Positions 7,999 to 13,058 of a stretch of DNA of 13,058 nucleotides are shown one piece after another. This DNA is from Bacteroides sp. CAG:530. GTDB taxonomy: Bacteria > Bacteroidota > Bacteroidia > Bacteroidales > Bacteroidaceae. Numbering within the stretch: the first letter of the stretch is position 1; the number at the start of each line of letters is the position of its first letter. The position numbers and the translations under genes are program-made. Location of the stretch: positions 1 to 13,058 of the forward strand of contig FR881179.1 of the NCBI GenBank assembly GCA_000434735.1, given 5' to 3'. The notes beneath the pieces were generated by a model. The model worked only from the letters and a program-made list of their open reading frames with translations, did no database searches and was not told the DNA's origin.

Positions 7999-8006
7999 TA
8001 ACTTTG
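7999..8006 (+). promoter_or_regulatory. -7 box of rhaD
   Basis: TAACTTTG matches the Bacteroidetes -7 consensus exactly; no good -33 TTTG is seen. Start near 8013 would leave a leader of about 97 nt. The box lies in an imperfect dyad, GCAAAAGT...ACTTTGC (7989-8007), a possible regulator site. The leader also holds a short inverted repeat, TTGTA/TACAA (8082-8095). Confidence 0.5.
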
Positions 8007-8109
8007 CCTGATTTTTACATATAATGATTTGCAAGCGAAAAGGACTTTTTAAATCGTACCAACCATGTATTAAAAAAGAATTTGTATATTTACAATCAAA
8101 AATAAAACT

Positions 8110-8919
8110 ATGAAATCAATTCTTGATAATCGTCCCACACTAGCTAAAGAGGTGAACAACGTAGCTGAAGTAGCCGGATATCTGTGGCAAAAAGGATGGG
8201 CAGAACGCAACGGTGGCAACATAACCGTCAACATAACTGAATTTGTAGATGACGAAATCCGCCAGATGCCAGCCATCAGCGAAGTGAAACAGATTGGGGT
8301 TATCCTGCCGTATCTGAAAGGCTGCTATTTTTATTGCAAGGGAACAAACATGCGTATGCGAGACCTGGCTCGTTGGCCAATGGAAAATGGTTCTATCATT
8401 CGCATTTTGGATGATTGTGCCAGCTATGTCATTATCGCTGATCAACCCGTGAAACCGACATCGGAACTGCCTTCTCACTTGAGCGTACACAATTATCTCA
8501 TAAGCAAGGGCTCTCCGTACAAAGCTTCCGTACATACCCATCCCATCGAACTTGTTGCGATGTCGCATAACAAAAAGTTCATGGAAAAGGATGTGGCCTC
8601 TAACTTGTTATGGAGTATGATTCCAGAAACTAAAGCCTTTTGCCCGCGTGGTTTGGGTATCATTCCTTATGCCATGCCCAGCTCGGTTGAATTGGCGGAA
8701 GCTACTATTAAGGAATTGGCAGACTACGATGTGGTGATGTGGGAAAAGCGCGGAATATTTGCTGTAGACTGCGATGTCATGGCTGCTTTCGATCAGATTG
8801 ACGTGCTGAATAAGTCAGCCCTTATTTACATTGCTGCCAAGAATATGGGCTTTGAACCCGATGGCATGTCACAAGAGCAGATGAAGGAAATGAGTGTGGC
8901 GTTTAACTTGCCAAAGTAA
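8110..8919 (+). CDS. rhaD: Rhamnulose-1-phosphate aldolase, with a zinc-ligand substitution
   Basis: RhaD splits L-rhamnulose 1-phosphate into dihydroxyacetone phosphate and L-lactaldehyde, the last step of phosphorylating rhamnose breakdown. The 269 residues align along their length with class II aldolase RhaD of E. coli (274 residues). GWAERNGGN (29-37) matches the phosphate-binding segment, TSELPSH (117-123) holds catalytic Glu119, and VHTHP (141-145) supplies zinc ligands His142 and His144. The third ligand in E. coli, His212 in WPFHG, aligns with Arg214 in WEKRG. The codon here is CGC (8749-8751), one base from the histidine codon CAC. The enzyme may therefore bind zinc poorly or be inactive, unless this is a sequencing error. 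No rhaK, rhaI, rhaP or rhaR lies next to it: it is a single gene, divergent from the transporter and followed by a different regulatory system. Confidence 0.93.
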   Translation: MKSILDNRPTLAKEVNNVAEVAGYLWQKGWAERNGGNITVNITEFVDDEIRQMPAISEVKQIGVILPYLKGCYFYCKGTNMRMRDLARWPMENGSIIRILDDCASYVIIADQPVKPTSELPSHLSVHNYLISKGSPYKASVHTHPIELVAMSHNKKFMEKDVASNLLWSMIPETKAFCPRGLGIIPYAMPSSVELAEATIKELADYDVVMWEKRGIFAVDCDVMAAFDQIDVLNKSALIYIAAKNMGFEPDGMSQEQMKEMSVAFNLPK

Positions 8920-8932
8920 CGCTTTTAATCTA

Positions 8933-8983
8933 CCCCTTAATTGTACATGTTACTATAACAATGTGGAATGATGAATTAAGGGG
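8933..8983. promoter_or_regulatory. Dyad between rhaD and the sigma factor gene
   Basis: CCCCTTAATT (8933-8942) and AATTAAGGGG (8974-8983) are perfect 10-bp inverted repeats 31 bases apart. The interval holds a further near-perfect pair, ACATGTTA and TAACAATGT. There is no T-tract after it, so it is a poor intrinsic terminator for rhaD. The right arm sits just upstream of the sigma gene's -7 box, between the -33 and -7 positions, which would suit an operator. An RNA structure at the end of the rhaD message is the alternative. Confidence 0.45.
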
Positions 8984-8989
8984 CAAGAC

Positions 8990-8997
8990 TATATTTG
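8990..8997 (+). promoter_or_regulatory. -7 box of the ECF sigma gene
   Basis: TATATTTG matches TAnnTTTG exactly. Start near 9003 gives a leader of about 36 nt containing AGGGAG (9023-9028), 10 bases before the ATG. No clear -33 TTTG is seen. This would be a housekeeping-sigma promoter supplying the sigma and anti-sigma factors before induction. Confidence 0.55.
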
Positions 8998-9038
8998 AAC
9001 AAAGTTCTTAATAACTTTTTTAAGGGAGAAGAAGAAAA

Positions 9039-9611
9039 ATGGAACATGACAATAGCAATATTGAATCTTTTAATAAATTGTATCAAGATTATCAACCTCG
9101 CTTTGTTCGTTTTGCCAACAGCTATGTTCATGACCTTGCCTTAGCTGAAGACATTACTACCGAAGCCATGATTTATTATTGGGAGAACCGTTCAATATTA
9201 ACAGAGGAGAGTGATATTCCAGCATATATTCTTACCGTTGTTAAACATAAGTGTCTCAACCAGCTTCGCCATCAGCATATACATGATGAGTATTCAGAGC
9301 AAATAGCGGAATATTATCAATGGGAGCTTGATATGCGCATTAATCTATTAGAGGAATGCGAACCTCATGAGCTTCTGCAAGCAGAAATAATAGAACTTTT
9401 GAAACAGGCACTGGATGATATGCCGGAAAAGACACGTAAAGTGTTTATGCTCAGTCGTTACGAGAATAAAACATACAAGGAAATTGCAGCCATGCTAAAC
9501 ATAACCCCAAAAGGAGTTGATTTCCATATTTCAAAAGCTTTAAAGTGTCTTAGAGCACACTTAAAAGACTATTTTCCATTATTTCTGTATTTTTTTCTCA
9601 AAAGTCACTAG
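9039..9611 (+). CDS. ECF-family RNA polymerase sigma factor
   Basis: The 190-residue protein has the two domains of an extracytoplasmic-function sigma factor. Region 2 (about 11-78: FNKLYQDYQPRFVRFANSYV, then LAEDITTEAMIYYWENR) contacts core polymerase and the -10 element. Region 4 (about 122-176) includes DMPEKTRKVFMLSRYENKTY and the helix-turn-helix KEIAAMLNITPKGVDFHISK (147-166), which reads the -35 element. The short hydrophobic tail (YFPLFLYFFL) is common in Bacteroidetes members. The next gene is a FecR-type anti-sigma factor and then a SusC-like receptor, the standard order for a trans-envelope regulator of a glycan-utilisation locus. The likely target is the susC-like gene and those beyond the window. 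The start is supported by the purine-rich site 10 bases upstream. Confidence 0.95.
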   Translation: MEHDNSNIESFNKLYQDYQPRFVRFANSYVHDLALAEDITTEAMIYYWENRSILTEESDIPAYILTVVKHKCLNQLRHQHIHDEYSEQIAEYYQWELDMRINLLEECEPHELLQAEIIELLKQALDDMPEKTRKVFMLSRYENKTYKEIAAMLNITPKGVDFHISKALKCLRAHLKDYFPLFLYFFLKSH

Positions 9612-9631
9612 GAATGTATTAGTCTGAAGTG

Positions 9632-9672
9632 CTATTCATATAGAGACCAATAAAAAACAGCTATATGAATAG
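9632..9672 (+). promoter_or_regulatory. Hairpin covering the anti-sigma start codon
   Basis: CTATTCATATAG (9632-9643) and CTATATGAATAG (9661-9672) are perfect 12-bp inverted repeats around a 17-nt A-rich loop. The ATG of the anti-sigma gene (9665-9667) lies within the right arm. In the mRNA the start codon and its surroundings would be paired, which should limit initiation. The left arm begins 20 bases after the sigma factor stop codon. Confidence 0.7.
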
Positions 9673-10597
9673 AGAAGTTTTACATCGCTTTTTCATGGGG
9701 AACGTTACCGTTCAAGAAGGAATGGCTATCAAGGCATGGGTAGAACGTTCTGAAGAAAACAAGCGGACTTTCATAAAAGAGCGCAGATTATTTGATGCGC
9801 TTATGCTACAGGATGAAAAGAAATTCGTAGCAACAACAAAGCAAAAATCACGACTGCTTACCTTTGCTTACAGAGGCATGAAGATAGCAGCTGTTGTTAT
9901 GATTACATTGATTTCCTATCATATTTTACAAACTAATATAGAAAATCAAGAACAATCAGCTCTGACTGCCGTTTCGGTTCCTGCAGGTCAACGAACGCAA
10001 GTTACACTTTCGGATGGTACGCAAGTATGGCTAAATGCTTGTAGTTATCTATATTATCCGGCTCAATTTAATAAAGAAGAGCGTAGGGTAATCTTAAAGG
10101 GTGAAGGTTTTTTCGATGTTACCCCCAACAAAGAAAAACCGTTCATCGTAGAAACTGAACAATATAATGTGGAAGTTCTGGGAACACAATTTAACGTAGA
10201 TGCTTATAATAAAGTATTTGAAACTGCATTGATGAAAGGTTCAGTGAGAGTCATGTCAAAATCAAACCTTAAAAAAATTGTAACCTTAAAGCCAAACGAA
10301 AAGGTAAATGTTCAAGGCGGAAATCTCATAGTCAGTAAAATAGATGATATTTCTACTTATCGTTGGAAAGAAGGGTTGATCTGCTTTCAGAAGACTCCAT
10401 TCCAGTCAATCATGAAAAAGTTTGAAAAATGTTATGACATTAAAATTGTCATTCAAAACAATAAAATGCTAGATTATTCTTTCACTGGAAAATTCCGTCA
10501 AGCCGATGGGGTAGAGTATGCCCTGAATTTATTGCAGAAGGATATTCATTTCCAGTATAACAAAGACGATAGAGAAAATATTATATATATTCATTAA
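9665..10597 (+). CDS. FecR-family anti-sigma factor
   Basis: The 310-residue inner-membrane protein has a cytoplasmic N-terminal part (1-71) expected to hold the sigma factor, one membrane segment (about 72-88, MKIAAVVMITLISYHIL), a periplasmic FecR domain (about 100-197, with VPAGQRTQVTLSDGTQVWLN at 105-124 and LKGEGFFDV at 144-152) and a C-terminal DUF4974-like domain (about 235-305). In this family the periplasmic part senses the STN domain of the paired receptor, whose gene lies next on the same strand. The gap to the sigma gene is 53 bases, longer than tight coupling would need, and is filled by the hairpin over the start codon. All domains look complete. Confidence 0.95.
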   Translation: MNREVLHRFFMGNVTVQEGMAIKAWVERSEENKRTFIKERRLFDALMLQDEKKFVATTKQKSRLLTFAYRGMKIAAVVMITLISYHILQTNIENQEQSALTAVSVPAGQRTQVTLSDGTQVWLNACSYLYYPAQFNKEERRVILKGEGFFDVTPNKEKPFIVETEQYNVEVLGTQFNVDAYNKVFETALMKGSVRVMSKSNLKKIVTLKPNEKVNVQGGNLIVSKIDDISTYRWKEGLICFQKTPFQSIMKKFEKCYDIKIVIQNNKMLDYSFTGKFRQADGVEYALNLLQKDIHFQYNKDDRENIIYIH

Positions 10598-10651
10598 CAT
10601 TATAAATCTAACAAGCCTATGAGAAACAATTAAATGTAAGTAATTATTAAG

Positions 10652-10685
10652 AAAAAAGCCGATAGGTGTTGCAGCACCTACCGGC
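10652..10685 (-). terminator. Minus-strand intrinsic terminator in the susC leader
   Basis: GCCGATAGGTG (10658-10668) pairs with CACCTACCGGC (10675-10685) with one A-C mismatch and a 6-nt loop. The T6 tract follows only on the minus strand; on the plus strand the sequence after the stem is AAGATTC. It is therefore a terminator for leftward transcription, although no leftward protein gene is present. In the plus-strand mRNA it remains a hairpin about 50 bases before the susC start codon. Confidence 0.75.
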
Positions 10686-10723
10686 AAGATTCAACGTAAA
10701 TTTCCAGAAAATTAATCATTAAA
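10652..10723 (-). ncRNA. Putative antisense small RNA opposite the susC leader
   Basis: On the minus strand a perfect -7 box (TACATTTG, 10737-10730) is followed within a few dozen bases by a GC-rich hairpin (10685-10658) and a T6 tract (10657-10652): a complete small transcription unit of about 72 nt with no open frame. It runs antisense to the leader between the anti-sigma gene and the susC-like gene. Cis-encoded small RNAs in this position that repress susC-like genes are known from Bacteroides glycan loci (DonS in B. fragilis is the named example). No good -33 TTTG is seen 20 bp upstream, so the promoter is only half supported. Ends are inferred. Confidence 0.55.
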
Positions 10724-10729
10724 TCCATG

Positions 10730-10737
10730 CAAATGTA
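10730..10737 (-). promoter_or_regulatory. -7 box of the putative antisense RNA
   Basis: TACATTTG on the minus strand matches TAnnTTTG exactly and overlaps the first base of the susC start codon. Transcription would start near 10723, placing the whole RNA inside the susC leader. Confidence 0.5.
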
Positions 10738-13034
10738 TGAAAAATAACGCTTTTTCGGGAGATTATATTCAAAAATATTCCCGATGTAAACAATTATTTA
10801 GAAGTATGAAAATCTCAACTGCCCTATTACTGGTTGGTGCTTTAGGTTCATATGCTGGCAACGTGCATTCTCAGTCGGCTAAAGTCAATCTTCAAATGGA
10901 CCAAGTCTCACTGAATCAGATTTTAAACGAGATTGAAAGCCAAACAAATTATATGTTTCTTTATAATAATCATGTAAACGTAGACAGAACAACGTCTATT
11001 CATGCAAAGGATGAATCTGTGTCTAAAGTACTGAGTATTATATTGGAAGGAACAGATATTAAGTATGAATTGGCTGGCGAACATATAATACTAACGAATG
11101 GAAACGCCAAAACGGCAAGTGCTGTCGTACAAAAGAAAACAATAAAAGGTAAAGTCATTGATGCTCAAGGTGAAGCTATCATTGGCGCTAACGTTCGTAT
11201 AAAAGGAACTTCAATAGGTACAATCACAGATATAGATGGTAACTTTACATTAGAGGTTACCCCCAACTCCGTAATAGAGATTTCATATATTGGTTATGTT
11301 TCGCAAGAGGTGAACGTTAAAGGCAATACGCCTATAACTGTTAAGCTTATAGAAGACAATAAAACACTTAAAGAGGTAGTAGTTGTAGGTTATGGAGTTC
11401 AGAAGAAGGTAAACTTGACTGGGTCTGTTGCTTCCATCAGTTCAAACGATTTAAAAGATAAAGTCCAAACTGATGTGTTAAGCACACTTCAGGGAACTGT
11501 GCCGGGTGTTACTATTATATCTCGTCCTGGACAAGATGCTACCATTAACTTCCGAGGAAGAGGTAATTTGGGAAGTTCTGCGCCATTGTATGTCATTGAT
11601 GGAGCCATAGCCGATGCGGCTTTCTTTTCAAACCTCGACCCAAACAGTATTGAAAACATTTCTTTCCTTAAAGATGCTTCATCGGCTGCTATATATGGTT
11701 CTAGAGCAGCTTATGGTGTTGTTTTAGTGACCACAAAGCAAGGGGCGGAAGGCAAGACAAACATAAGTTACAGCGGAATGGTTGGCATGAAAACTCCGAC
11801 CTATAAACTGGATTTGGTAGACTCTTGGGATTATGCAGAATTATACAATGAAGCATTGTACAATTCCAATCCTAGTGGGGGAACTCATCAGGGATTCTCT
11901 GAAAAAGAAATCCAACTTTTTAAAGATGGATCTCAGCCAGACTTATATCCAAATACGGATTGGATGGACCTGATGTTTGATGATTGGGCTTTCACTACAA
12001 AACATTCACTGAATGTTTCTGGAGGTTCTCCCAAATTAAGATACTTTGCAGGTTTGGGTTATGTACAGGATAACGAAAACTTGAAAAACAGAGATATAAG
12101 CCGCTATAATCTAAATTTGAATATCCACTCAGAACTGAACAAGTGGCTTACTTTTAAAGGAGGAGTAAAATATATTCAGCGCAACAAGGATATAAAAGGT
12201 TCAATGCCATCGTTCAACAATATGCTAATTGTTCCTAGTACTTTTGTCGCTAAACAATCTAATGGAGAGTGGGGATCGGTAGAAGCTGGACATGAAGCTA
12301 GTTCTACTTTTGCTGGTAACAACCCGCTTAGAGCTTATAGTACTAACGACTGGACTAAGTTTAAAATTGAACATTCTATGTATGAGTTAGCTTTAGATAT
12401 AAAGCCTATAAAAGACATCATACTAAGTGGACAAATGACTTATAATACCTATCAATATAAAGATAAGTATTATACGGCGCTGAAGGATGAGATTCCAAGT
12501 TTCTTGAATCCCGGAAAAACTATTGGCGGTACAGGAAACACTATAAACTCAATGAAGGTAAAATGGTTGAATTCAAACTTGTTGACTTACACAGGCACGG
12601 CACAATACAATCTGGCATTGGGAGCGCATCAGGTAACAGTATTAGGTGGTGTTTCGTATGAACATTATCAAAATGAATCACTGAAAGCTTCGCGACAGGA
12701 TTTCCCAGCCGACACTTTTGAAGATTTGTCTGCAGGTTCTACATCAGGATCTTTATATCAGAATGACTCTGAAATGCAGGAATACAAGATGTTTTCTTAT
12801 TTCGGAAGGGTGAACTATGCGTTTAAAGACCGATATTTGTTTGAAGCGAACTTTCGTGCGGATGCTTCATCACGATTCCATAAAAATAACCGGTGGGGAT
12901 ATTTCCCTTCATTCTCGGCAGGATGGCGATTAAGTGAAGAACAATTCATGGCAAAGACGCGCCATTATATTGATAATTTGAAGATTCGTGCGTCATATGG
13001 AACTCTTGGAAATATAAATAATGTAGGTAATTAA
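10737..13034 (+). CDS. SusC-like TonB-dependent receptor with STN domain, 3'-truncated
   Basis: This outer-membrane receptor would import glycan fragments together with a SusD partner (not in the window). After a 23-residue leader, MKISTALLLVGALGSYAGNVHSQ forms the signal peptide. Then come an STN domain (about 54-120), which marks receptors that signal to a FecR anti-sigma factor, a carboxypeptidase-regulatory-like domain (about 136-205, IKGKVIDAQGEAIIGANV), the EVVVVGYG linker, the plug (about 218-335, with FRGRGNLGSSAPLYVIDG) and part of the beta-barrel. Family members have roughly 1000 residues; here the frame stops after 765, within the conserved RASYGTLGN region, at a TAA (13032-13034) inside the 32-bp repeat. 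The barrel lacks its C-terminal part, so this copy should not work. An in-frame hairpin (TCGGGA 10755-10760 with TCCCGA 10779-10784) lies shortly after the start codon. A possible promoter box, TAAATTTC, is at 10697-10704. Confidence 0.93.
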   Translation: MKNNAFSGDYIQKYSRCKQLFRSMKISTALLLVGALGSYAGNVHSQSAKVNLQMDQVSLNQILNEIESQTNYMFLYNNHVNVDRTTSIHAKDESVSKVLSIILEGTDIKYELAGEHIILTNGNAKTASAVVQKKTIKGKVIDAQGEAIIGANVRIKGTSIGTITDIDGNFTLEVTPNSVIEISYIGYVSQEVNVKGNTPITVKLIEDNKTLKEVVVVGYGVQKKVNLTGSVASISSNDLKDKVQTDVLSTLQGTVPGVTIISRPGQDATINFRGRGNLGSSAPLYVIDGAIADAAFFSNLDPNSIENISFLKDASSAAIYGSRAAYGVVLVTTKQGAEGKTNISYSGMVGMKTPTYKLDLVDSWDYAELYNEALYNSNPSGGTHQGFSEKEIQLFKDGSQPDLYPNTDWMDLMFDDWAFTTKHSLNVSGGSPKLRYFAGLGYVQDNENLKNRDISRYNLNLNIHSELNKWLTFKGGVKYIQRNKDIKGSMPSFNNMLIVPSTFVAKQSNGEWGSVEAGHEASSTFAGNNPLRAYSTNDWTKFKIEHSMYELALDIKPIKDIILSGQMTYNTYQYKDKYYTALKDEIPSFLNPGKTIGGTGNTINSMKVKWLNSNLLTYTGTAQYNLALGAHQVTVLGGVSYEHYQNESLKASRQDFPADTFEDLSAGSTSGSLYQNDSEMQEYKMFSYFGRVNYAFKDRYLFEANFRADASSRFHKNNRWGYFPSFSAGWRLSEEQFMAKTRHYIDNLKIRASYGTLGNINNVGN

Positions 13035-13058
13035 CGTGAGTTCGAAATAAAATCAAAA
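13027..13058 (-). repeat. Right copy of the terminal inverted repeat, interrupting susC
   Basis: The exact reverse complement of bases 1-32. The susC-like reading frame enters it and meets TAA at 13032-13034. Conserved receptor sequence (GTLGNINNVGN) runs up to the repeat and nothing recognisable follows, so the gene is broken here. Part of the first bases (GTAATT) may be native gene sequence and not element, since the typical next residue Tyr would read TAT or TAC. Confidence 0.85.

Noticed and set aside
8140..8568. Minus-strand open frame of 142 codons opposite rhaD
   Set aside because: It is fully antisense to the well-supported aldolase, with no family resemblance.
12980..13058. Classic susC-type recombinase shufflon
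   Set aside because: No invertase gene or second susC copy is present in the window and the segment between the repeats is core metabolism, so a multicopy element at both ends is the simpler reading, though inversion is not excluded.

Overview
The window looks like a chromosomal fragment of a gut Bacteroidaceae (Bacteroides or Phocaeicola type). The evidence is: Bacteroidetes-style -7 boxes (TAnnTTTG) ahead of most transcription units and few Shine-Dalgarno sites; a lipoprotein with an acidic stretch after its cysteine; a class III fructose-bisphosphatase; and an ECF sigma / FecR anti-sigma / SusC-like receptor cluster. I cannot assign a species from the sequence alone.

Left part (115-3982). 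Two genes run leftward from one promoter: a short glycogen-synthase-like protein made only of the N-terminal GT5 domain, followed by a DUF4270 lipoprotein that ends at a bidirectional terminator. Divergent from them is the panC-panD pantothenate operon, which makes pantothenate from pantoate and beta-alanine. It ends at a second strong bidirectional terminator shared with the converging fbp gene.

Middle part (4012-8919). An AspT/YidE/YbjL-type transporter and the class III fructose-1,6-bisphosphatase gene fbp run leftward, probably as one transcript. The 393-base gap to the right holds a long perfect hairpin, a 16-bp palindrome and three evenly spaced octamers. A lone rhaD (rhamnulose-1-phosphate aldolase) then runs rightward. 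Its third zinc-ligand position reads Arg instead of His.

Right part (8933-13034). This is the regulatory front end of a glycan-utilisation locus: ECF sigma factor, FecR-like anti-sigma factor with one membrane segment, then a SusC-like TonB-dependent receptor with an STN signalling domain. In the usual model, substrate binding to the receptor is passed through STN to the periplasmic FecR domain and releases the sigma factor. Two RNA-level devices appear to overlay it: a perfect 12-bp hairpin that buries the anti-sigma start codon, and an apparent antisense small RNA of about 72 nt (promoter, hairpin and U-tract all visible) opposite the susC leader. This part looks more A+T-rich than the rest.

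The window begins and ends with the same 32 bases in inverted orientation. The right copy cuts the susC-like gene: conserved receptor sequence runs up to the repeat, then a TAA stop inside the repeat ends the frame. The likely cause is a multicopy element, such as an insertion sequence, lying at both ends, with the window stopping inside it.
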